Shown here in pieces: positions 1-6,474 of a stretch of 10,457 nucleotides of DNA. This DNA comes from Bacteroidales bacterium UBA3816 (GTDB lineage: Bacteria > Bacteroidota > Bacteroidia > Bacteroidales > P3), in NCBI GenBank assembly GCA_002368955.1, contig DFDY01000150.1, positions 1 through 10,457 on the forward strand, in the 5' to 3' direction. The notes below the pieces were generated by a model, which was given only the letters and a program-made list of their open reading frames with translations, was not told the DNA's origin and made no database searches. Both the position numbers and the translations under genes were made by a program. Position 1 is the stretch's first letter; each line of letters starts with the position of its first letter.

Positions 1-709
1 CCGTTAGTTCGCTGGTGAGGTTGCACGAAGAGAGCCACACCCATGGTGTGGTAAAGTCCTTACCCCAGTTCTTGTCGGCATAGCCGAAGCAGATGTGCGG
101 ATGCACGAGATAGCGTTTCCCATTGAAGGTGATTTCACCTTCGTATTCAGTCTTCATACCTTCGGCATGCCAAAACATTTCGAATAGTTGCCACTGACGC
201 ATAGGCCGGCTGGCACCGTAGCCAACGTTGAAGGCCACCTGTTTCCGTATTTTGAGATTCCATGACATGCTACCGCAACCGCACATCCATTCGGGATGTG
301 ACTGTGCCTCGGCAGGACTGATGTCCACCGAACCATGGGTCTCAGTCTCCGACACCATGCAGTCGCCTGCCTTGACGGAATAGGGCACCCCCATATCCAC
401 CACAGTTTGTTTCCATCCGAAGAATCTGTGCAGCTGTGTCCTATCAGCTCCACACCAGGCCCCGGCTTTCACCATTAGGTAGGAAGGAGGCAAGCCCTTT
501 TCTTTATTCTCTTTCCTCTGTCCGAACTGGGGAGTGTCTCCACCATGGGCAGGATTGCAAAGGAAGAACTCGATGAAAAAGGGACGTGGTGTGCCAGTTT
601 CGGCATCGTATGCCGTCAGGCTGTGCCACCACCAGTCGTAGCCACAGTGGGCCTGCTTGCCAAAAAGTTGGCAAGCATTGCGTGATATGTCGTGTTTGTT
701 GAAACTCAT
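1..709 (-). CDS. Tocopherol cyclase-like protein, C-terminus beyond the left edge
   Basis: The frame is open from ATG at 709 to the window edge: 236 codons plus one base, with no stop, so the C-terminus is missing. The protein resembles the tocopherol cyclase family (lipocalin-like beta-barrel fold) as found in gut Firmicutes and some Bacteroidetes. I recognise it by recurring blocks: GYDWWWHSLTAYD (residues 23-35), FFIEFFLCNPA (44-54), LHRFFGWK (93-100), MSWNLKI near 148-154, FNVGYG (160-165), FEMFWHAEGMKTEYEG (176-191), and GYADKNWGKDFTTPWVWLSS (209-228). No signal peptide is visible at the N-terminus, so a cytoplasmic location is inferred. Plant and cyanobacterial tocopherol cyclase closes the chromanol ring, but Prevotella-like bacteria are not known to make tocopherol, so the real substrate is unknown. 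The gene starts 29 nt after the pfkB stop and is probably co-transcribed with it. It has no obvious Shine-Dalgarno sequence. Confidence 0.75.
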   Translation of the reverse strand, partial: MSFNKHDISRNACQLFGKQAHCGYDWWWHSLTAYDAETGTPRPFFIEFFLCNPAHGGDTPQFGQRKENKEKGLPPSYLMVKAGAWCGADRTQLHRFFGWKQTVVDMGVPYSVKAGDCMVSETETHGSVDISPAEAQSHPEWMCGCGSMSWNLKIRKQVAFNVGYGASRPMRQWQLFEMFWHAEGMKTEYEGEITFNGKRYLVHPHICFGYADKNWGKDFTTPWVWLSSCNLTSELT

Positions 710-738
710 TGTGTGAAAAATTTTCTATTTTCTTCCCA

Positions 739-1662
739 TCAAACCATGGGGTTTGAATTGCCTTTTTTTATTAGAGTGACCAGTTCGTTGCTGATATTGT
801 TGCCAATCTGACGGCAAACATCTTGGCTCCACTGCTGAGCTACTGCAATGCGGTCAGCTTGTTCATTTTGGCCTTGCATTGTGGCGTAGATATAACCGGC
901 GTTGAAGTTGTCACCTGCCCCGACTGTGCTGATGGTTTTAATGCTCTTGACGGGATAGGTCTGGCATTCGGTAGGAGTATAAACCCTTACTGGTTCAGAA
1001 CCATTAGTCAGAATTAGTATGCGGCAGTGGGGACTTACGCGAGCGTAAATTTCATCGCCTTCGTTCAGCTGATAAATAATGTAGAAGTCTTCAACTGACC
1101 CTCTCACAACATCGGCCAAGTCCATATTCTCCACAATATTGGGCATCACTTCGGGCAGGTCGCCAATATGATTTTTTCTAAAGTTGACATCATAATAAAG
1201 CCAAGCTCCGGCTTTGTGAGCTTGGTGAAGCAATTTCCCCACCACGGGGCGGTAGGCAGGATTGATGGCAAAGTAAGAGCCGAATAGTACGATGTCGTCC
1301 TCCCTCATCAGCGGCAGTTTGACATTCATTGATGCAGATTCATGGTCCTTGTAAAAGAGGTATTGCGCCTCGTTGTTTTCGTCTAAGAAAGCCAGCGAGA
1401 TGTTTGATTTGACGTTGGGATGGCGGCAGACATACTCAAGCGAAACGCCATTTTCCTTCATGAAGCGGCAGGTAATGTCGCCAATGAGGTCACAGCCCAC
1501 TTCTGTCACCATGGCGCACGCTACCCCAGCCCTTCCAAGTGAGACAATGCTGTTGAGTGTGGAACCGCCTGGGACGGCTTCCTTCGGCTGGTTGTCCTTG
1601 AAAAGTATGTCTAACACGGTCTCGCCAATTCCTATCACTCGTTTTTTTACCATTGTGTTCAT
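739..1662 (-). CDS. PfkB-family carbohydrate kinase (fructokinase-like)
   Basis: This 307-residue protein has the usual length and layout of a ribokinase/PfkB sugar kinase. These cytoplasmic enzymes transfer phosphate from ATP to a sugar hydroxyl. The N-terminal strand IGIGETVLDIL (10-20) is followed by the glycine pair of PfkB signature 1 (GGSTLN, 32-37) and a substrate-lid region. Signature 2 near the C-terminus reads STVGAGDNFNAGY (245-257), with the anion-hole GAGD at 248-251 and Asp251 as the expected catalytic base. Family members in Bacteroidales are usually called fructokinase, but the exact sugar cannot be read from sequence. The start chosen is ATG at 1662; a second in-frame ATG at codon 4 is also possible. 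It lies beyond two hairpins that follow yebC, which suggests a separate transcription unit, although I find no good -7 box. The tocopherol-cyclase-like gene follows after 29 nt. Confidence 0.9.
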   Translation of the reverse strand: MNTMVKKRVIGIGETVLDILFKDNQPKEAVPGGSTLNSIVSLGRAGVACAMVTEVGCDLIGDITCRFMKENGVSLEYVCRHPNVKSNISLAFLDENNEAQYLFYKDHESASMNVKLPLMREDDIVLFGSYFAINPAYRPVVGKLLHQAHKAGAWLYYDVNFRKNHIGDLPEVMPNIVENMDLADVVRGSVEDFYIIYQLNEGDEIYARVSPHCRILILTNGSEPVRVYTPTECQTYPVKSIKTISTVGAGDNFNAGYIYATMQGQNEQADRIAVAQQWSQDVCRQIGNNISNELVTLIKKGNSNPMV

Positions 1663-1768
1663 CGTTTATGAGAGTATGAAGATGCATCAATTGTCTGTGG
1701 CAAATGCTTCAAATTGGCTTTGCTTTTCATTATTATCGCCTTATTTTCGGCCACTACCAGTTGGCGAA

Positions 1769-1804
1769 TAAAGAACAGCCGAATAAATATTCGACAGTTC
1801 TTTA
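1769..1804 (-). terminator. Second hairpin after yebC, probable terminator
   Basis: Two 16-nt arms (1769-1784 and 1789-1804) enclose a 4-nt loop. On the minus-strand transcript 15 of 16 positions pair, including one G-U wobble, with a single T-T mismatch. The 3' side runs into a moderately U-rich stretch (GTTCTTTATT), which fits weak intrinsic termination of yebC transcripts. It could also be a pause site or mRNA end-protecting structure. Confidence 0.5.
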
Positions 1805-1810
1805 ATAATT

Positions 1811-1847
1811 GTAAGTGCATAATGTACACATGACATTATGCACTTAC
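1811..1847 (-). terminator. Perfect 15-bp inverted repeat just after yebC, probable terminator
   Basis: The arms GTAAGTGCATAATGT (1811-1825) and its exact reverse complement (1833-1847) flank a 7-nt loop. The structure begins 25 nt after the yebC stop in the direction of transcription. Position suggests a transcript end, but no run of U follows (AATTATTAAAG), so it is not a textbook terminator. It may act together with the hairpin at 1769-1804. A long operator for pfkB is a less likely reading. Confidence 0.5.
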
Positions 1848-1872
1848 CAAGATGTGCTTAATGCAAGAGGTG

Positions 1873-2589
1873 TTAGGCCATGTTGTGGAATACGTTGACT
1901 ACGTCGTCGTCGTTTTCGAGACGTTCGATAAGGCCGTTGACATCTTCCTGCTCCTCGGGCGTGAGTTCGCGCATGGAGAGGGGAATGCGCTCGAATTTGA
2001 AGGACTTGATTTCAAATCCGTTGTCCTCCAAATATTTCGAGATGGGACCGTAGTTCTTGAAATCGGCGAAGATGTTGATCTCGTTGTCCTCTTCGTCTAG
2101 GAAGACCTCGTCAATGTCGTAGTCGATGAGTTCCAACTCCAGTTCGTCCATGTCTACGCCTTCCTTGTTGGCGACGACAAAGGAGCATTTGCGCTCAAAA
2201 AGGAAGTCGTTCATGCCCATGGTGCCGAGCTCGCCCTTGCCACGGACGAAGGCGGCGCGGAGGTTGGCCACGGTGCGGGTGGGGTTGTCGGTGGCCGTTT
2301 CGACCACGAAGGCGGTGCCGTGGGGGCCTTTGCCGTCGTAGACCACTTCTTTGTAGGCGCTCTTGTCCTTCTCGGTGGCGCGCTTGATGGCGCGTTCCAC
2401 GTTGTCTTTGGGCATGCTCTCGCTCTTGGCGGTGGCCATGAGGAGACGGAGACGGAGGTTGCTGGAGGGATCGGGACCGCCGGCTATGACGGCTAACTCA
2501 ATTTCTTTCCCGATTTTGGTGAATGTGCGGGCCATGTGGCCCCAACGTTTCAGTTTTCTTGCTTTGCGATATTCAAATGCGCGACCCAT
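1873..2589 (-). CDS. yebC: YebC/TACO1-family protein (PmpR-type)
   Basis: A 238-residue protein that matches the YebC/TACO1 family over its whole length. The N-terminus is the Bacteroidetes form (MGRAFEYRKARKLKRWGHMA, 1-20) and is followed by FTKIGKEIELA, the MPKDNVERAIKRA block near residues 59-71 and YDGKGPHGTAFVVE. A strongly acidic middle (EGVDMDELELELIDYDIDEV) and a C-terminal domain follow. The family was long annotated as a transcriptional regulator. More recent work assigns bacterial YebC and mitochondrial TACO1 to relief of ribosome stalling at proline-rich stretches, so a cytoplasmic, ribosome-linked role is the better guess. ATG at 2589 fits the family N-terminus, and the AT-rich leader has no clear Shine-Dalgarno sequence. 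Upstream lies the S23-type gene; 210 bp holding two hairpins separate it from pfkB downstream. Confidence 0.95.
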   Translation of the reverse strand: MGRAFEYRKARKLKRWGHMARTFTKIGKEIELAVIAGGPDPSSNLRLRLLMATAKSESMPKDNVERAIKRATEKDKSAYKEVVYDGKGPHGTAFVVETATDNPTRTVANLRAAFVRGKGELGTMGMNDFLFERKCSFVVANKEGVDMDELELELIDYDIDEVFLDEEDNEINIFADFKNYGPISKYLEDNGFEIKSFKFERIPLSMRELTPEEQEDVNGLIERLENDDDVVNVFHNMA

Positions 2590-2596
2590 AATGTTA

Positions 2597-2630
2597 TAAA
2601 CTAAAAAGGAAAAACTAAAAACTATAAGGT
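2597..2630 (+). repeat. Left arm of a 34-bp imperfect inverted repeat around the S23-type gene
   Basis: Read on the plus strand, this arm matches the minus strand of 3010-3043 at 29 of 34 positions without gaps. The shared core is AAACTAAAAACTA at 2612-2624. It lies between the stop of the four-helix-bundle gene and the yebC start, ending 7 nt before that start. The sequence is A/T-rich, so part of the match could be compositional, but the ungapped register over 34 positions and the symmetrical placement argue for a real pair. Confidence 0.65.
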
Positions 2631-2653
2631 ATTAGTTTTCCTGAGGTGATTAA

Positions 2654-3007
2654 TTATTGTTGTTTTTTGTATGTTTTTAATGAAGATAATAGTAGCGCGA
2701 CCATTTCGCCGGCATCTGTGTGGATGGATTTGTACTCTGTTTCTGAAATCAGTTTAGAATGATATAATAGTTCTATCCAATATTGAGTTTCTTCTGCTTC
2801 TTTAAGAGCAATAGAAAGCTTGCTTTCGAAGTCGGCTGGACTTTGGGCAAAGCGGCTTTCGCGGATGTTGGCTCCGATGCTGGTGCCACTGCGAAGAAGC
2901 TGCTTGCTCAGTATGTACTCGTTCTTTTCGTCCTTCAAATACTTGTAAAAATTGACACAACGAATTGCAAAATTCATGCTTTTGGTGTACAGAAGACTCT
3001 CCTTCAT
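2654..3007 (-). CDS. Four-helix-bundle protein, S23 / 23S-rRNA intervening-sequence protein family
   Basis: A 117-residue protein typical of the S23 (IVP) family: four amphipathic helices with no signal peptide or membrane segment. Diagnostic blocks are the LSKQLLRSGTSIGANIRESR loop-helix (33-52), followed by FESKLSIALKEAEETQYWIE (60-79) and a C-terminal helix ending in KTYKKQQ. The fold assembles into a pentameric basic barrel in characterised relatives, including Avd of diversity-generating retroelements, which binds RNA. The cellular role of stand-alone copies is unknown. The start at 3007 fits the family and lies 7 nt after the sulP stop. The leader is part of an inverted-repeat arm, so pairing with the other arm could hide the translation start. 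Its AT-rich composition and flanking repeats set it apart from its neighbours and suggest acquisition. No reverse transcriptase or template repeat is seen, so a diversity-generating retroelement is not supported here. Confidence 0.9.
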   Translation of the reverse strand: MKESLLYTKSMNFAIRCVNFYKYLKDEKNEYILSKQLLRSGTSIGANIRESRFAQSPADFESKLSIALKEAEETQYWIELLYHSKLISETEYKSIHTDAGEMVALLLSSLKTYKKQQ

Positions 3008-3009
3008 GA

Positions 3010-3043
3010 ACTTTTTAGTTTTTAGTTTCTACTTTATAGTTTA
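3010..3043 (-). repeat. Right arm of the 34-bp inverted repeat, overlapping the sulP stop
   Basis: This is the partner of 2597-2630, sharing the core AAACTAAAAACTA (minus strand, 3016-3028). It encodes the last eight residues of the SulP protein (577-584, NYKVETKN) and its TAA stop at 3015-3017, then stops 2 nt short of the next ATG. In RNA, one of the five mismatched positions (plus-strand 3030 opposite 2610) would form a G-U pair, so about 30 of 34 positions could pair. Confidence 0.65.
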
Positions 3044-4769
3044 GTAGATATTCAGTGCATTCTTCGAAGGTTTTGAAGGTGTGCTCTTCGGGAACGACGG
3101 CGGGGATGACGTCGAGGGTGCGCAGCATGTACATGGGCTGGGGTTGGATGATGGTCATCAGCACCATGGTGCCGTGCGACTGGATTTCTTTGATGGCGGT
3201 CTCCATGGCGTAGAGGCCCGACTGGTCCATAAAGCTGACCAGTTTCATACGGATGATGACCACTTTGGCATCTTCGGGCACGTCTTCCATCACTTCTTTG
3301 AATTTGGTGATGGAGCCAAAGAAGATAGGTCCGTTCAGACGTTGTACATATATTTGTTTGCGCATCTCGTCGGTTATGCCGCCTTCGTCGCCCCAGGGTT
3401 TGTTTTTGTCGAAGTCGGGCTGACCCGGGTCGGGCAGGCCGCGGTGCAGGTCGGACTGGCTCATGGTGGAAGAGCTGTAGCCGCCCTCAACCAGGTCGCT
3501 GGCGCGTTTCATGAAGAGGACGCAGGCTATGACCATGCCGATGCCTACAGCCGTGAGAAGGTCGACAAAGACGGTGACCAGCAGCACCACGACCAGCACC
3601 ACAGCGTCGGCTTTGGGAATCTTGAAGAGGTCTTTAAAGCCCTTGAAGTCTATGATGCCCCAGCCCACGGTGATGAGGATACCAGCCAGCACCGAAAGGG
3701 GCACATATTTGACCACGCTGCCCAGTCCCAAGAGGATGGCCAGTAGGATGAGGGCGTGAATCATGCCGCTGAGCTGAGTGCGGCCGCCGCTCTTCACGTT
3801 GACCACGGTGCGCATGGTGGCTCCGGCACCAGGTAGGCCGCAGAAGAGACCGGCGACGGCGTTGCCGATGCCCTGTCCGATGAGTTCTTTGTTGGAGTTA
3901 TGCTTGGTCTTGGTGATATTGTCTGCCACTACGGAGGTGAGCAGGGTATCAATGGAGCCAAGACCAGCCAGGGTGAGGCCGGGGATGATGGAGGCTTTGA
4001 GCACGGAGAGCCAGTCGATGCTGGCCATGTCAATTTCGCCCTTGAGGAATACCGGCAGGGGCAGGCCGGAGGGGATGTCGCCGATGATTAGTTTGGAGTC
4101 GAGACCGCAAAAGAGCGAAATCACGGTCATGACGATGAGGGCTACCAGGGTAGCGGGTATCTTCTTGGTGATGAGGGGGAAGAGTTCGATGATAAGGATT
4201 GTTCCAAGTCCGAGCAGGAGGGCTGGGACAGAGACACCTCCAGCCACTGCCGAGGGGATGCCGGTGACGAGCTCAATCATGCTGCCCGTGCCTTTGAGGC
4301 CCAGCAGGGGATAGATTTGCTGGATGATGATGATGATGCCGATGCCGCTCATGAAGCCCGAGAGAACGGGGTAGGGTATGTAGCGCACATATTTGCCTAT
4401 CTTGATGATGCCGAAAAGGATTTGAAACAGGCCGCAGAACAGGCCTGCCAGCGACATGCTGATGAGGACGGCTCCCAGGTTGCCACCCGTACTGGCCCAG
4501 GCACCTGCGATGAGAGTGGCGGAGACCACGGTCATGGGGCCGGTGGGGCCGCTAATCTGGCTATGCGTGCCGCCAAAGAGGGAGGCGAAGAAGCCGAGCA
4601 TGGTGGCACCGACGATGCCCGCCAGGGCACCCAATGAGGCAGCCGAGGGGGTATCCACGCCGCCGAAAGCCTGTATGCCGAAGGCCAAGGCCAAGGGGAG
4701 GGCAACAATGCCAGCTGTTACGCCGCCGAAGATGTCGCCTTTGATGTTGTTGGTTTCGATGAATTTCAT
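3015..4769 (-). CDS. SulP/SLC26-family anion transporter with STAS domain
   Basis: A 584-residue inner-membrane protein with the two-part architecture of SulP transporters. A hydrophobic domain of many membrane segments (about residues 12-420) includes the conserved block GGTHSQISGPTGPM (66-79), equivalent to the substrate-site region of BicA-like proteins. A C-terminal cytoplasmic STAS domain follows (about 472-575) with the MDQSG motif at 514-518, where Ser517 matches the regulatory serine position of anti-sigma-antagonist-like folds. The family carries sulfate, bicarbonate, chloride or organic anions; the substrate cannot be decided here, and no carbonic anhydrase or sulfur genes lie nearby. 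ATG at 4769 starts a normal N-terminus (MKFIETNNIKGDIFGG). The 92-bp gap after prmA shows no clear -7 box, so it may be read through from prmA or use an unrecognised promoter. The last eight codons lie in an inverted-repeat arm. Confidence 0.93.
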   Translation of the reverse strand: MKFIETNNIKGDIFGGVTAGIVALPLALAFGIQAFGGVDTPSAASLGALAGIVGATMLGFFASLFGGTHSQISGPTGPMTVVSATLIAGAWASTGGNLGAVLISMSLAGLFCGLFQILFGIIKIGKYVRYIPYPVLSGFMSGIGIIIIIQQIYPLLGLKGTGSMIELVTGIPSAVAGGVSVPALLLGLGTILIIELFPLITKKIPATLVALIVMTVISLFCGLDSKLIIGDIPSGLPLPVFLKGEIDMASIDWLSVLKASIIPGLTLAGLGSIDTLLTSVVADNITKTKHNSNKELIGQGIGNAVAGLFCGLPGAGATMRTVVNVKSGGRTQLSGMIHALILLAILLGLGSVVKYVPLSVLAGILITVGWGIIDFKGFKDLFKIPKADAVVLVVVLLVTVFVDLLTAVGIGMVIACVLFMKRASDLVEGGYSSSTMSQSDLHRGLPDPGQPDFDKNKPWGDEGGITDEMRKQIYVQRLNGPIFFGSITKFKEVMEDVPEDAKVVIIRMKLVSFMDQSGLYAMETAIKEIQSHGTMVLMTIIQPQPMYMLRTLDVIPAVVPEEHTFKTFEECTEYLLNYKVETKN

Positions 4770-4861
4770 TTCTTTATAGGTTAAATTTCTAATAACGCTC
4801 TTCTGTTGTTTTTATTGTGCAGCTGTCGATGATTGGATAAAAAAGGCCGTAGGTTTTCTGA

Positions 4862-5710
4862 TTATGAAATCTTGGTCAGTCGTAGCGCCGTCCAGCTTTG
4901 GCGGACTTTCTGCTGGTCGAGACGGAGGCCTAAAGACTCGGCGTGTTGCTGCAGGACTGGCACGTCGCTCTCGTAAAAGCCACTCAGCAGCAGGGTGCCG
5001 CCGGGTTGGAGCACGCTGACGTAAGCAGCCATGTCGGCCAAAAGAATATTGCGGTTGATGTTGGCGATGATGAGGTCGAAAAGTTGGTTGCCCAAGAGGC
5101 TGGCGTCGCCTATGCGGACGGTAAGGTCCACACCGTTGCGCTGGGCATTTTCAAGGGCGTTGTTATAGGCCCACTCGTCAATGTCGATGGCCTCCACGTA
5201 GGCCGCACCGCGAAGTTTTGCCAGGATGGCCAGCACGGCAGTTCCACAGCCCATGTCGAGCACTTGGCGTCCGGCCATGTCCAGCTCGGCCAGGTAGGAG
5301 AGCATCATGTAGGTGGTTTGGTGGTGGGCGGTGCCGAAGGACATCTTGGGCTCGATTTCAATCTCGTAGTCCACATCGTCGCGGTGTTCATGGAAGGGGG
5401 CGCGAACCCATACTTTCTTGCCGTTGGCGGCTTCGACCAGCACGGGCTTGTGCTGTTTTTCCCACTCCTCGTTCCAGTTCTTGTCGGGCATTGCTTCAAA
5501 AGAGTATGAACACTCGGTCATAGACCGGATTTCTTCAATCTGCTCTTTCAGCCAGGCTTCGTCGAAAAGGGTTTCCTGCACGTATGCTTTCAGTCCGTCG
5601 GGCGTTTCAACAAAGCTGTCGTATGGGCCCTCGTTGCCGAGTGCGTCCACCAGCAGGTCGCGGAAGGGGTCGTTCTGCCCCAAGGAAATGTTTACTTCGA
5701 TATATTTCAT
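4862..5710 (-). CDS. prmA: Ribosomal protein L11 methyltransferase
   Basis: A 282-residue cytoplasmic enzyme that methylates ribosomal protein L11 using S-adenosylmethionine. An N-terminal substrate-recognition domain (about 1-90) leads through a linker to a Rossmann-fold methyltransferase. The PrmA block FGTAHHQTT is at 125-133. SAM motif I LDMGCGT is at 151-157, the acidic end of the next strand AIDID at 174-178, and the catalytic-loop motif IIANINRN at 214-221. Length and motif order are complete. Its ATG at 5710 shares the four bases ATGA with the truA stop, which implies translational coupling and a common transcript. After its stop the transcript enters a 92-nt spacer containing GGCCTTTTTT, a possible weak terminator without a convincing stem. 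Confidence 0.95.
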   Translation of the reverse strand: MKYIEVNISLGQNDPFRDLLVDALGNEGPYDSFVETPDGLKAYVQETLFDEAWLKEQIEEIRSMTECSYSFEAMPDKNWNEEWEKQHKPVLVEAANGKKVWVRAPFHEHRDDVDYEIEIEPKMSFGTAHHQTTYMMLSYLAELDMAGRQVLDMGCGTAVLAILAKLRGAAYVEAIDIDEWAYNNALENAQRNGVDLTVRIGDASLLGNQLFDLIIANINRNILLADMAAYVSVLQPGGTLLLSGFYESDVPVLQQHAESLGLRLDQQKVRQSWTALRLTKIS

Positions 5711-6474
5711 GACTGTTGTATTCTGATTTCTTCAAAAGGATATTCTACACGGGTAAGGAAAAGCCCTTGTGGGGGCATGGAGACACCGGCGGCGCAGCGG
5801 TCTTTGCGCTCGATGATTTGGCGGAGGCCGTCGAGCGAAAGTTTTCCCCGGCCCACATCGAGGAGCGTTCCGGTGACCGACCGTACCATGTTGCGCAGGA
5901 AACGGTTGCTGCGGATGGTGAAGACCCACTCGTCTTCGCGCTCCTCCCATTGGGCAAGGCTCAGGTGGCATATGTTGGTCTTCACTTGGGTGTGCAGTTT
6001 GGCAAAACTGGTGAAGTCTTCGTATTCCATCAGCAGGTTTGCCCCCTGGTTCATCAGTTCTAGGTTGGGACGGTAGTAGATGCGGCTGTAAAGTCCTTGC
6101 TTAAAGGGAAGTCGGCGGTCGCTGACGTGATATTGGTAGGTGCGTGCAGTGGCATCAAAACGGGCATGTGCATTGTCGCGGACGGCAAATATCTCGTAGA
6201 TGGCTATGTCGTCGGGTAGGAAACTGTTCAGTTTGAAAGTCAGTTGGCGGGTGTCTACTTCGTCAGTGGCATTGAAATGGGCGTAGAAGTCGCTAGCGTG
6301 AACGCCGGTATCGGTTCTTCCGCACCCCACGATGGCAGTGGGTTGACGCAACAGGGTGGTCAGTGCCTGCTCCAGGGTCAGCTGCACCGTGGGCAGTTCG
6401 GGCTGGGTCTGCCAGCCGCAATAGTTGGCACCGTTGTAGGCTAGGTGGATAAAGTAACGCATGGTGTCAGGCAT
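5707..6474 (-). CDS. truA: tRNA pseudouridine(38-40) synthase TruA
   Basis: A 255-residue TruA, the enzyme that isomerises uridines 38-40 in the anticodon arm of many tRNAs. The catalytic aspartate is Asp55 in the motif CGRTDTGVHA (51-60). Other family blocks are LAYNGANYCGWQTQ (11-24), ARFDATARTYQYHV, the EDFTSFAK segment and NRFLRNMVRSVTGTLLDVGRG near the C-terminus. No domain is missing. The start at 6474 overlaps the end of topB by 8 nt. An in-frame ATG at 6462 (codon 5) sits just before the conserved MRYFIHLAYNG and after the topB stop, so either is plausible. Downstream it overlaps prmA by ATGA, so truA-prmA form a coupled translation-related pair. Confidence 0.96.
   Translation of the reverse strand: MPDTMRYFIHLAYNGANYCGWQTQPELPTVQLTLEQALTTLLRQPTAIVGCGRTDTGVHASDFYAHFNATDEVDTRQLTFKLNSFLPDDIAIYEIFAVRDNAHARFDATARTYQYHVSDRRLPFKQGLYSRIYYRPNLELMNQGANLLMEYEDFTSFAKLHTQVKTNICHLSLAQWEEREDEWVFTIRSNRFLRNMVRSVTGTLLDVGRGKLSLDGLRQIIERKDRCAAGVSMPPQGLFLTRVEYPFEEIRIQQS

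Larger units (their letters stand above)
2597..3043 (-). mobile_element. Candidate IVS-like unit: S23-type gene bracketed by inverted repeats
   Basis: The 447-bp stretch consists of a 34-bp inverted repeat with one four-helix-bundle gene filling the interior. The right arm ends 2 nt before the ATG; the left arm begins 23 nt after the stop. The interior is less GC-rich than the genes on either side (about 40% against the mid-50s, estimated by eye). Known intervening sequences in 23S rRNA have this layout, with complementary ends and an S23-type ORF in the loop. Movement as a unit is inferred; no target-site duplication or transposase is visible. Confidence 0.35.

Noticed and set aside
154..453. 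A 99-codon minus-strand frame within the leftmost gene
   Set aside because: It is another frame of the tocopherol-cyclase-like gene, whose own frame is open for 236 codons and shows strong family blocks.
2597..3043. A diversity-generating retroelement, because the four-helix-bundle protein resembles Avd
   Set aside because: No reverse transcriptase, no template/variable repeat pair and no C-type-lectin target are present in the window.
3081..3746. A 221-codon open frame on the plus strand
   Set aside because: It is antisense to the SulP transporter gene, with a composition dominated by His, Asp and Gly and no recognisable domain.
4770..4861. A terminator or promoter in the prmA-sulP gap
   Set aside because: There is a T-run after GGCC but no stem of more than a few pairs, and no TAnnTTTG match. 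The evidence is too weak to list as a feature.
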